Shown here: positions 8,546-17,068 of the stretch, in pieces
Numbering within the stretch: position 1 is the stretch's first letter
Layout: each line of letters starts with the position of its first letter
Assembly: GCF_037101375.1 (NCBI RefSeq)
Contig: NZ_AP029019.1
Coordinates: 2,957,001 to 3,021,000 of the forward strand
Source: Acidovorax sp. DW039
Lineage (GTDB): Bacteria; Pseudomonadota; Gammaproteobacteria; Burkholderiales; Burkholderiaceae_C
Direction: 5' to 3'
DNA: 64,000 nt
Position numbers and translations under genes: made by a program
Notes under the pieces: model-generated
Databases searched by the model: none
Seen by the model: only the letters and a program-made list of their open reading frames with translations
Told to the model about the DNA's origin: nothing

Positions 8546-8606
8546 CAAAATTAATAGCAGCTGAGGCAAATTGCTCTAGCGCATCCAGCCAAAAACACTC
8601 GAAATC
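8546..8606 (+). repeat. Dispersed stem-loop repeat, family 1, degenerate copy
   Basis: The segment contains ATTAATAGCAGCTGAGG and, further on, CTAGCGCATCCAGCC followed by an A-run. It resembles the better copies at 15842, 23771, 35961, 52019 and 60929 in the AATAGC start and the AGCGC/GCC right arm, but its arms no longer pair well. It lies between convergent nth and the racemase gene. Confidence 0.4.
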
Positions 8607-8661
8607 TGTGCTTTGGCAGAGATTTCTAGCCCTTGCGCAACCGTCGGCCCGCGAGGCCGGA

Positions 8662-9408
8662 TCAGGCACCGCTGCGGGTGCCCAGCGCCGCCATCTCCTG
8701 CGACACCCCCACCCAGGCCACATCAAACCCAGCCACCTTGCGCTCCGGCGGCACGGGGTGCGCGCGCAGCGCCCAGGTGGCACCGGCGACCACGCTGTCG
8801 ATCACGGGCACCGACACCTGGGGCTGCACGGCGGCGGCCATGCCTGCCAGCCCGGCGCCGCCCAGGATGACGGCCTGCACGCCCATCTGCCGCACCACAT
8901 CACGGCAGGCCTGGGCCAGCAAGGCACGGGCTGCTTCGGGGTCCGCCGCCAGTTGCGCGCCGGTGGGGGCCACGGTGTGGATGCCTGCCAGCGCGTGGGC
9001 GTGGCCCAACGCCTGGGCCAGGCGCTGCAGCATGGGGCCCCAGCGCTCGCCGCCCGTCACGATGGCAAAGCGGCCATGGCGCGCGGCTTCGATGAATGAC
9101 GCCTCGGCCAGGCCGGTGACGGGTACCGGGCTGCTCTCGCGCAGCGCCATCAGGCCGGGGTCGCCAAAGCAGCCGATCAGCACCGCGCCGGGCGCGGTCT
9201 GCGGCTGTGCGATCTCATGCGCCCACACATCGAGCGCGGCGTGGGCCGCCACAGCGTAGCTCGCCTCGCATGCGATGTACGGCGCGCCAAAGCGGGCCGT
9301 GGCCGTGCGCACCGCCACATGCGAGCCCGCAGCCGCCTGCACATGCCGCTGCAGCAAGGCACTGACATGGGCCGACATGTTGGGGTTGATGACGAGCAGT
9401 TGGCGCAT
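8662..9408 (-). CDS. Hydantoin/Asp-Glu racemase family protein, second catalytic Cys replaced
   Basis: 248 residues of the Asp/Glu/hydantoin racemase superfamily. It starts MRQLLVINPNMSAHV, as in hydantoin racemases, and has the first catalytic site IGCFGDPG. The second site, expected as LGC-A-G, reads VILGGAGLAG, so the second acid/base Cys is Gly. With one Cys, classic two-base racemisation is doubtful; the protein may be a decarboxylase-like or isomerase variant, or simply use another residue. It is the last gene of the ABC transporter operon, 23 bp after the GntR gene, so its substrate is probably what the transporter imports. Confidence 0.82.
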   Translation of the reverse strand: MRQLLVINPNMSAHVSALLQRHVQAAAGSHVAVRTATARFGAPYIACEASYAVAAHAALDVWAHEIAQPQTAPGAVLIGCFGDPGLMALRESSPVPVTGLAEASFIEAARHGRFAIVTGGERWGPMLQRLAQALGHAHALAGIHTVAPTGAQLAADPEAARALLAQACRDVVRQMGVQAVILGGAGLAGMAAAVQPQVSVPVIDSVVAGATWALRAHPVPPERKVAGFDVAWVGVSQEMAALGTRSGA

Positions 9409-9431
9409 GGAGGAAGGATGTGAAAAGCGAG

Positions 9432-10196
9432 TCAGGCCCCGCCCAGCAACTGCGCCAGATCGGGCGCCTCTGCCGCGGGCGGCGTGAACTCCAGCTGCGA
9501 TTCGATGCGCGCCAGGTGGGCCAGCATCAGCCGGGGCGCTTCGCGCGCATCGCGCAGGCGAATCGCGTCGATCAGCGCCCGGTGCTCGCGGCAGCCGCAG
9601 GCCGTGGCCTCTTCGCGCGTCTGGGCGTGGCTGGGGCTGTAGGTCATCAGGATGAGCGAGGTGCGCGACACCAGCTCGCGCAGGATGCGTCCCAGTGTCT
9701 GGTGCCCTGCGGCCTGCGCGATGTGCAGGTGAAAGTCGCCCGACAGACGGATGGCACGGCGCATGTCGCCGCTGGCGCGGGCGGCCTCTTCGTCGTCGAT
9801 GCAGGTGCGCAGCGCGGCGATGTCGGCGTCGGTGGCGTTGGCAATGAACAGTTCCACCAGGCGCGGCTCCAACAGGCGGCGGGCCTCGAACACCTCCAGC
9901 GCCTCTTGCGGTGTGGGCTGGGCGATGGAGGCGCCCCGGTTGGGTGTGAGGGTGACCACCTGTTCATTGGCCAGCCGCACCAGCACAGGGCGCACCCGCG
10001 TGCGTGACACGCCAAATGCAGCGGCCAATTTGTCTTCCACCAGCTTGGTGCCGGGGGGCAGCCGGTGGTCCAGGATGGCCGACACCATGCGGTCGTACAT
10101 GTCGTTGTCACTGAGCTGGCCGGTCGTGTCGGGCTGCACGGGCGGTTCGGTAACCGCAGCGCGCGTGCGCCGGGGCTTGGGGAGGGTAGTCGTCAT
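9432..10196 (-). CDS. GntR-family transcriptional regulator, FCD (FadR) subgroup
   Basis: 254 residues. The winged helix-turn-helix (about 30-95) includes LPPGTKLVEDKLAAAFGVSRTRVR. The FCD ligand domain (about 100-235) keeps the metal-binding pattern: DFHLHIAQ, then EHRALIDAI and the final MLAHLARIE His. FCD regulators usually repress a catabolic or transport operon and release DNA when a small carboxylate or amino acid derivative binds. It lies inside the ABC operon, 13 bp after the second permease. A perfect 18-bp palindrome containing TTGTATACAA, typical of this family, lies 50 bp upstream of the first gene of the operon and is the likely operator. Confidence 0.92.
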   Translation of the reverse strand: MTTTLPKPRRTRAAVTEPPVQPDTTGQLSDNDMYDRMVSAILDHRLPPGTKLVEDKLAAAFGVSRTRVRPVLVRLANEQVVTLTPNRGASIAQPTPQEALEVFEARRLLEPRLVELFIANATDADIAALRTCIDDEEAARASGDMRRAIRLSGDFHLHIAQAAGHQTLGRILRELVSRTSLILMTYSPSHAQTREEATACGCREHRALIDAIRLRDAREAPRLMLAHLARIESQLEFTPPAAEAPDLAQLLGGA

Positions 10197-10209
10197 AAGG
10201 GTGCCGTTT

Positions 10210-11103
10210 TTAACCCGAACGGCCCTTGCGCCTGCGGCCCAGTGCCCACACCAGCAGCAGCGTCACGCCCATCACTGCGAACGACACCACGGTGGTGACG
10301 GTGCCCAGCGCGTAGATGGATGGCGTGGTCACGGTGCTGGTCAGCCCCTGCAGCTCCAGCGGCAGCGTGTTCACATCGCCAATGGCTTGCGAGGTGCGGG
10401 CGATTTCGTCCCAGCTGAGCGTGAAGCCGAACATGCCAATGCCCACGACCGAGGGCGCAATCAATGGCAGCACCACATGGGCAAAGCCCTGCCAGGGTGT
10501 GGCGCCCAGGTCGCGTGCAGCCTCTTCGTACGCAGGGTTGAAGCGGTTAAACACCGCAAACATGATGAGCAGGCCGAACGGCAGCGTCCATGTGAGGTGC
10601 GCGCCCAGGGCCGAGGTGAACAGGCCCAGCGATGTGCCATAGCCCTCCAGCGCGCTGTCCATGCCCAGCCATTCCAGCACGGCCTTGATGCCGTTGTCGA
10701 TAAGCCGGAACTCCAGCCCAATGCCCAGCGACACGATGATGGACGGCATGATGAGGCTGGCCACCACGATGAAGAACAGCGTGTTGCCGCCCGCCAGCCG
10801 CTTGCGAAAGGCCAGCCCGGCCAGCACCGACAGCACCACCGTACACAGCATCACGGCCACGCCCAGGCCCAGCGAGCGCCACAGCGCCGCGCCGATGTCC
10901 ACCACGCCGAGGCCTTCGGCCAGTTTGGCGAACCAGTGCAGCGACACGCCCCGCATCGGAAAGGTGAGCCCCCCTTCCGGTCCCTGAAAGCTCAGGATGA
11001 AGATCACGAACATGGGCCCGTACATGAAGAGCACGAACAGCGCAAAGACGATGGCCAGGGGCCAGAAGCTGGCGGGGCGGGCTTCACGGATGCGGGTGGT
11101 CAT
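10210..11103 (-). CDS. ABC transporter permease, PotC type
   Basis: 297 residues with about six membrane segments and the inner-membrane permease EAA loop (EEAARDLGATPWQGFAHVVL), the contact site for the ATPase. It belongs to the polyamine/opine-type importer class. Its start lies 1 bp after the stop of the other permease, so they are tightly coupled and should form a heterodimer. The substrate is unknown. Confidence 0.9.
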   Translation of the reverse strand: MTTRIREARPASFWPLAIVFALFVLFMYGPMFVIFILSFQGPEGGLTFPMRGVSLHWFAKLAEGLGVVDIGAALWRSLGLGVAVMLCTVVLSVLAGLAFRKRLAGGNTLFFIVVASLIMPSIIVSLGIGLEFRLIDNGIKAVLEWLGMDSALEGYGTSLGLFTSALGAHLTWTLPFGLLIMFAVFNRFNPAYEEAARDLGATPWQGFAHVVLPLIAPSVVGIGMFGFTLSWDEIARTSQAIGDVNTLPLELQGLTSTVTTPSIYALGTVTTVVSFAVMGVTLLLVWALGRRRKGRSG

Positions 11104-11104
11104 C

Positions 11105-12019
11105 TCACAGCTCCTTGCGAATATCGACGAGGCGCGTGAGGCCCCAGATGATCATCAGCACCACGGCCAGCAAGATCACGGCATTGGCCGCCGCCAGCGG
11201 GAACTGCAGGTACGACGTCTGCACCTGGATGATCTTGCCCACGGACGCAATCTGCTGCCCGCCCATCACGCCGATGGTCACGAAGTCGCCCATCACGATG
11301 GTGAGCACAAAGATGGAGCCGATGATGATGCCGGTGCGGGACAGCGGCACGATCACGTTCCACAGCGTCTGCCAGCCACTCGCGCCGCTGTCGCTGGCGG
11401 CTTCAATGAGGCTGCGGTCAATGCGCATCATGCTGTTGAAGATGGGCACGATCATGAACATGGTGTAGAGATGCACAAAGGCCAGCACCACCGAAAAATC
11501 CGAGAACAGCAGCCACTCGATGGGCGTCTCGATGAGGTTCATGCTAATCAAGGTTTGGTTGACCAAACCATTGCGCCCCAGCAGCGGCACCCACGAGATC
11601 ATGCGGATCACATTCGAGGTCCAGAACGGGATGGTGCACAGCACGAACAGCAGCGTCTGCATGCCCGATGAGCGCACATGGAAGGCCAAAAAATAAGCCA
11701 CGGTGAAGCCGATCACCAGCGTGATGAGCCACACCAGAAAACTGAACTTGAGCGTGGAGTAATACGTCTTGAGCGTGACGCACAGGCCGTCTGACATATC
11801 GCTACAGCCATCAAAGATGGACACGTAGTTCTTGAACGTGAACCCGGGCAGCAGCTCGTAGTCGTTGAAATCCCAGAAGCTGACCATCACGATCAACGCC
11901 AGCGGGATGATGAAGAACAGCGCAAACACCAGCGTGAACGGCGCTGCCTGCCACCAGGCGGCAATGCTGCGGCCAGGGACGGCAGCAGCGGGTAAGGATG
12001 GTGGGGTGGTCGTGCTCAT
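11105..12019 (-). CDS. ABC transporter permease, PotB type
   Basis: 304 residues with about six membrane segments; the EAA loop is IEAASDSGASGWQTLWNVIV. A large periplasmic loop follows the first segment (about 45-90, with two Cys), as in PotB-like proteins. It pairs with the next gene to form the membrane channel of the importer. It is separated from the upstream binding-protein gene by a 110-bp double-hairpin repeat, which could lower permease expression relative to the binding protein. Confidence 0.9.
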   Translation of the reverse strand: MSTTTPPSLPAAAVPGRSIAAWWQAAPFTLVFALFFIIPLALIVMVSFWDFNDYELLPGFTFKNYVSIFDGCSDMSDGLCVTLKTYYSTLKFSFLVWLITLVIGFTVAYFLAFHVRSSGMQTLLFVLCTIPFWTSNVIRMISWVPLLGRNGLVNQTLISMNLIETPIEWLLFSDFSVVLAFVHLYTMFMIVPIFNSMMRIDRSLIEAASDSGASGWQTLWNVIVPLSRTGIIIGSIFVLTIVMGDFVTIGVMGGQQIASVGKIIQVQTSYLQFPLAAANAVILLAVVLMIIWGLTRLVDIRKEL

Positions 12020-12080
12020 GGTGTTTGCATTCAGAAATCAACAGCGCCGCACGCTGCCTTCGAAACCGGCGCGGCCAGAG

Positions 12081-12190
12081 GCCAGTGCCCCCGTGCAAGG
12101 GCCGCCCCGCCGCACCGGGGGCGTCCCCCTCCCCGCATTGCGCAGCAATGCGAGAGAGAGGGGGAAGGCGCGCAGCGCCTCAGGGGGTGA
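12081..12190. repeat. 110-bp double-hairpin repeat, family 2, copy a
   Basis: This copy matches 24891-25000 over its whole length. An outer stem CCCCCTC (12125-12131)/GAGGGGG (12158-12164) encloses an inner hairpin CGCATTGC-GCA-GCAATGCG (12134-12152). A second hairpin, AGGCGC-GCA-GCGCCT, is at 12166-12180. Both inner loops are GCA. It lies just past the stop of the binding-protein gene, on the minus strand and inside the operon. It could act as an mRNA-stabilising or attenuating structure. Confidence 0.85.
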
Positions 12191-12198
12191 CACCTCTA

Positions 12199-13512
12199 CT
12201 ACGCCGCCACGAATTCATTCCATTTCTGGACCATGTAGTTGTTCTCATCCATGATCGCGTTCCAGCAGGCAATGCCACCCATGCGCGACTCGTAGCTGCC
12301 GCCGTCGCGCACCGCACCAGCCTTGGCCAGCACGTCGCCGTTCGGGCTCTTGATGTCTTGCGTGGCAGGTTTGCCTTCCATCCAGTAGGCCCACTCGTAG
12401 GCTTCCATCTTGGCCTTGGCGGTCTCCAGCACGGCGCTGTAGTAGCCCTGGCGGTTCAGGTAGGCACCGGCCCAGCCGTCCAAGAACCAGTTGATGAACT
12501 CATACGCGCCATCGAGCTTGCGGCCGCTCAGCGTGGTGGGCAGGCCAAAGCCTGCTGCCCAGGCGCGGTAGCCTTCCTTCAGCGGTTGGAAGTTGCAGGC
12601 AATGCCTTTGGTACGCACAGCGGTGACGGCTGGGCTCCACATCGACTGGATCACCACTTCGCCCGATGCCATCAGGTTCACCGACTCGTTGAAGTCCTTC
12701 CACAGCGCGCGGAACTGGCCCTGCTTCTTGGCTTCGATCAGGGTCTTGATCGTGAGATCAATCTCCTTCTTGGTCATGTTGCCCTTGTCGGGGTACTTGT
12801 AGATGCCCATGGCCTCGACCACCATGGCAGCGTCCATGATGCCGATCGAAGGAATGTTCAGGATGGCCGCCTTGCCCTTGAATTCGGCGTTCAGCAGTTC
12901 GGCCCACGAATTGATGGGGCGCTTGATCAGATCGGGGCGGATGCCCAGCGTGTCGGCGTTGTACACGGTGGGGATCAGGCTCATGAACTGTGTGGGCGCG
13001 GTCGCAAACTTCTTGGACTTTTCGCCTTCCAGATAAATCACCTTCTTGGGCGCGGTGCCCTGGTCGCCCACGGCCTTGCCCGCCACCATGCCGGTGGTGA
13101 AGAGCGTGGTGATCTTGTCAGCGTTCTTGATGCGCTTGGTGTCGATGCCCTTGAGGTTGCCCGTGGGCACGATCTTTTTCAGCGAGAAGTACTCGGTGTC
13201 GATCAGGTCAAAGCTGTTGGGCGCCGTGACGGCGCGCTTGGTCACGTCGTCCGTGGTCACCGCCACGTACTGGATCTCGATACCGGTGTCGGCCTTGAAT
13301 TTTTCGGCAATCGCCTTGTCCTGGTTCACCGCTGTGCCCAGGTAGCGCAGCACGATCTTCTCTTGCGCATGCACGGCCGGGAACATGCCAGCGGCCAAGA
13401 TGCCCGCCGTGCCCTTGAGCAGCGAGCGGCGAGCCACACCAGTGGCTTCACGGACAACGCCAGTGGCATCGGAGACAACAGCAGGGGAATCAGCACGGGA
13501 AGCATCGGACAT
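12199..13512 (-). CDS. ABC transporter periplasmic binding protein, PotD/YdcS type, Tat-exported
   Basis: 437 residues. A twin-arginine signal, ARRSLLKGTAGILAAG, begins at about residue 27 and ends near AVHA/QEK, so the protein is probably exported folded. The mature part has the polyamine/2-aminoethylphosphonate-type binding fold (YLGTAVNQDKAIAEKFKAD, FDLIDTEYF). AAGGAG sits 7 bp before ATG 13512, supporting this start. It is the second gene of the operon, 60 bp after the ATPase. The ligand is unknown; the regulator and racemase suggest an amino acid derivative or cyclic amide rather than a plain polyamine. Confidence 0.9.
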   Translation of the reverse strand: MSDASRADSPAVVSDATGVVREATGVARRSLLKGTAGILAAGMFPAVHAQEKIVLRYLGTAVNQDKAIAEKFKADTGIEIQYVAVTTDDVTKRAVTAPNSFDLIDTEYFSLKKIVPTGNLKGIDTKRIKNADKITTLFTTGMVAGKAVGDQGTAPKKVIYLEGEKSKKFATAPTQFMSLIPTVYNADTLGIRPDLIKRPINSWAELLNAEFKGKAAILNIPSIGIMDAAMVVEAMGIYKYPDKGNMTKKEIDLTIKTLIEAKKQGQFRALWKDFNESVNLMASGEVVIQSMWSPAVTAVRTKGIACNFQPLKEGYRAWAAGFGLPTTLSGRKLDGAYEFINWFLDGWAGAYLNRQGYYSAVLETAKAKMEAYEWAYWMEGKPATQDIKSPNGDVLAKAGAVRDGGSYESRMGGIACWNAIMDENNYMVQKWNEFVAA

Positions 13513-13572
13513 GGGAAAACTCCTTGGGTTGCGGAAGGGAACGGGTGAAAAAGAGGATGGGTGGCGATACGC

Positions 13573-14655
<1,083 letters not shown>

Positions 14656-14705
14656 GCCGATGCTTTACGCAAGCGCCGTGCCAGCTTTGCACACAATGTT
14701 TGCAC

Positions 14706-14723
14706 CATTTTGTATACAAAATG
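14706..14723. promoter_or_regulatory. Perfect 18-bp palindrome, probable GntR operator
   Basis: CATTTTGTATACAAAATG is fully self-complementary. Its core TTGTATACAA matches the operator style of FCD-type GntR regulators. It lies 50 bp upstream of the ATPase ATG (14655), in the only sizeable intergenic space before the operon. The TATACA inside it could serve as the -10 element on the minus strand, so binding would block transcription. Confidence 0.7.
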
Positions 14724-14833
14724 CACTGATACCGGGAACGCCCGCTGTCAGAGGCCTCCCGGCTTGCACTGCCAGCAGGCATGGGGGCCTTCACCACGGC
14801 CCTACCCCAGCCCCAGCGCGGCCCCGCCCCAAC

Positions 14834-15730
14834 TCAAGGCGCGGCCGGTGCCCCACGCAAGTGCGCCGACAAAAACGCCAGCACCCGCTGCTCGTACTGC
14901 GCCGAGGCAAAGGCGTGCAAGTCCACATGCGCGGCGCCCTCCACCTTCCACAGCGCCTTGGGCGCTGGTGCTGCGGCAAACAGGCGCTCGGTTTCGTGCC
15001 AAGGCGTGTGCCGATCTTCAGAGCCGGAAGCAATGAGCACCGGCGCATGCCACTGCGCCAACCGCGCCTCGGGTCGCAAATCTGCGGTGTGCACGCCCAG
15101 GCGCAAGGGCAACTGCCATAACAACAGGGGCGCAAGGTGGCGGCCCGCAGGCCCCAGCATGCCCGCCAGCCGGTTGCCCACGGCGTCTTCGATGGTCGGA
15201 AACATCGACTCCAGCACCAGCGCATCGGGCTCGGGCTGGGGCAACGCCAGCACGGTGGAGGCCGCCCCCAGCGACACCCCGATGACCGCCACACGCTCGC
15301 CCGGCGCCTGGGCACGCAAAAACGCCAGCGCGGCATTCACGCCCTCGCCCTCACGGGCGCCAAAGGTGATGCGGTCGCCACTGCTCTCACCATGGGCAGG
15401 CAGGTCAATCAACAGGGTAGCGTAGCCCGCAGCAGCCAGGAACCTCGCGCGCGCCAACATCTGAGTACGGTCAGAGCGCACGCCGTGCAGCAACAGCACC
15501 GCGCCCCCTTGGGGCTGCCCCGGCTTGAACCAGCCTGCGACAAATGCACCTTCAGACACAGGCAGAGGAATGCGCACCACCTGTGCACCAAAGTCTGCCG
15601 GGGCCGCACCAATGGCCCGGGCGGCAGGCTGGCTCAGCCATTGCCCTGCCGCCCACAGCACCCCCAACGCAACCACGGCAAGCGCAAAGGCAAGGGCTGC
15701 AGCGATGGCAGCGCGGCGGCGAACCTTCAT
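14834..15730 (-). CDS. Alpha/beta hydrolase with N-terminal membrane anchor
   Basis: 298 residues. A hydrophobic segment (about 5-30, MKVRRRAAIAAALAFALAVV onward) suggests a signal or membrane anchor. The hydrolase fold follows: LLLHGVRSDRTQM for the oxyanion region, the nucleophile elbow GVSLGAAS, and a late catalytic His in EGAAHVDLHAF. It resembles the BAAT/DUF1749-type esterase group; the substrate is unknown. I chose ATG 15730 because it begins the hydrophobic leader. It follows cobT after 200 bp containing a family-1 repeat and is probably a separate unit. Confidence 0.82.
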   Translation of the reverse strand: MKVRRRAAIAAALAFALAVVALGVLWAAGQWLSQPAARAIGAAPADFGAQVVRIPLPVSEGAFVAGWFKPGQPQGGAVLLLHGVRSDRTQMLARARFLAAAGYATLLIDLPAHGESSGDRITFGAREGEGVNAALAFLRAQAPGERVAVIGVSLGAASTVLALPQPEPDALVLESMFPTIEDAVGNRLAGMLGPAGRHLAPLLLWQLPLRLGVHTADLRPEARLAQWHAPVLIASGSEDRHTPWHETERLFAAAPAPKALWKVEGAAHVDLHAFASAQYEQRVLAFLSAHLRGAPAAP

Positions 15731-15841
15731 GGCCGCCGCCCCACAAAGCGCGTGCGCAGCGGCTGGTGGCAATCACTGCCCCAGCAGGGGGCCAACGCCT
15801 TGAACGCGAATGGAGCGGCGGACACGCAAGCCAACTCGGCC

Positions 15842-15900
15842 ACTATCATTTCAATAGCTGCCTGCGCTTACCCCATAAGCGCTACAGGCCAAAAATACCC
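15842..15900 (+). repeat. Dispersed stem-loop repeat, family 1
   Basis: AATAGCTGCCTGCGCTTA is followed by a 5-base loop and TAAGCGCTACAGGCC, then an A-run. The arms GCCTGCGCTTA and TAAGCG..CAGGC pair with a small bulge. It lies between cobT and the hydrolase gene. Confidence 0.8.
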
Positions 15901-15930
15901 CAAATGTGCAGGACATCGCGCACGCCCCGC

Positions 15931-16992
15931 TCACTTCACCTGCCCATCCACCCCGGCAGATTCAAAGCTCGCCATCTCGCGCAGCACCGCGCAGGCCGAT
16001 TGCAGCAGCGGCCAGGCCAGGGCGGCACCGGAGCCTTCGCCCAGGCGCAGGCCCAGTTCCAGCAAGGGCTCAGCCTGCATCTGTTCCAGCATCAGGGTGT
16101 GGCCGCGCTCGCCCGAGCGGTGGGCAAACACGCAGCGCTGCAGCACCGCTGGCGCAATGCGGCTGGCCACCAGCACGGCAGCGCTGGTGATGAAGCCATC
16201 GACCACGATCACCCGGCGCTCGGCAGCGGCCTGCAGCACGGCGCCTGTCAGCGTGGCCACTTCAAAGCCGCCCAGCGCGGCCACCGCGGCCAGGGGTGTG
16301 GTGGCTTGCGCATTCACATCCAGTGCCTGCTGCAGCACGGCGCGCTTGCGCTCGATGCCAGCAGCATCCAGCCCCGTGCCTGCGCCCACACATTCCGCCA
16401 GCGGCAAGCCACCCAGGCGCGCCAGCAGCAGCGATGCGACCGAGGTGTTGCCAATGCCCATTTCGCCCAGCAGCAGCGCATTGCCGGGCAGGTTGCGCAC
16501 CACTTCGGCCCCGTTTGCCAGGGCCTGCTGGCACTGGGCTTCGGTCATGGCAGGGCCTGCGGATGCGTCTTGCGTGCCGGAGGCCACTTTGCGCAGCAGC
16601 AGGCGGGGCTGGCCGGGGGCAGAGTCGCGCGGGGCAATGTCTTTGGTCACGCCGCAGTCCACTACCGTGAGGCCCAGGCCGTGTTGGCGGGCCAGCACGC
16701 TCACGGCGGCGCCACCGGCCAAAAAGTTCTCCACCATCTGCCAGGTCACGTCGCTGGGGAAGGCCGACACGCCCTTGGCCGCCAGGCCATGGTCGCCCGC
16801 GCACACCAGCATTTGCGGCTGCTGCAGCACGGGGGCCTCTGTGCCCAGCACCTGGCCGATGCGCAGCGCCAGGGCTTCGAGCTGGCCCAGCGAGCCCAAT
16901 GGCTTGGTCTTGTGGTCCAGCACATGCTGCAGGCGGGCGGTGAGGGCTGCGTCGTTCAGGTCGGCAATGACTGGCAAGGTGAAAGTCGTCAT
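15931..16992 (-). CDS. cobT: Nicotinate-nucleotide-dimethylbenzimidazole phosphoribosyltransferase
   Basis: 353 residues, the usual CobT length. It has KPLGSLGQLEALALRIGQV, CAGDHGLAAKGVSAFPSDVT and FLAGGAAVSVLARQ, and ends with LGEGSGAALAWPLL, whose Glu is the catalytic base in the Salmonella enzyme. It activates the lower ligand (5,6-dimethylbenzimidazole) by transferring ribose phosphate from nicotinate mononucleotide, giving alpha-ribazole phosphate for B12 assembly. ATG 16992 is chosen; the longer frame upstream (to 17244) overlaps cobQ and is not CobT-like. It is the last gene of the rmuC-MFS-cbiB-cobC-cobQ-cobT run. Confidence 0.96.
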   Translation of the reverse strand: MTTFTLPVIADLNDAALTARLQHVLDHKTKPLGSLGQLEALALRIGQVLGTEAPVLQQPQMLVCAGDHGLAAKGVSAFPSDVTWQMVENFLAGGAAVSVLARQHGLGLTVVDCGVTKDIAPRDSAPGQPRLLLRKVASGTQDASAGPAMTEAQCQQALANGAEVVRNLPGNALLLGEMGIGNTSVASLLLARLGGLPLAECVGAGTGLDAAGIERKRAVLQQALDVNAQATTPLAAVAALGGFEVATLTGAVLQAAAERRVIVVDGFITSAAVLVASRIAPAVLQRCVFAHRSGERGHTLMLEQMQAEPLLELGLRLGEGSGAALAWPLLQSACAVLREMASFESAGVDGQVK

Positions 16993-17068
16993 GGTGTCTG
17001 GCAATTGGGTGAATTCAAAAACAGGGGCCGATGCTGCGCCGCGCAGTGGACCTGCGCAAGCACACAGG

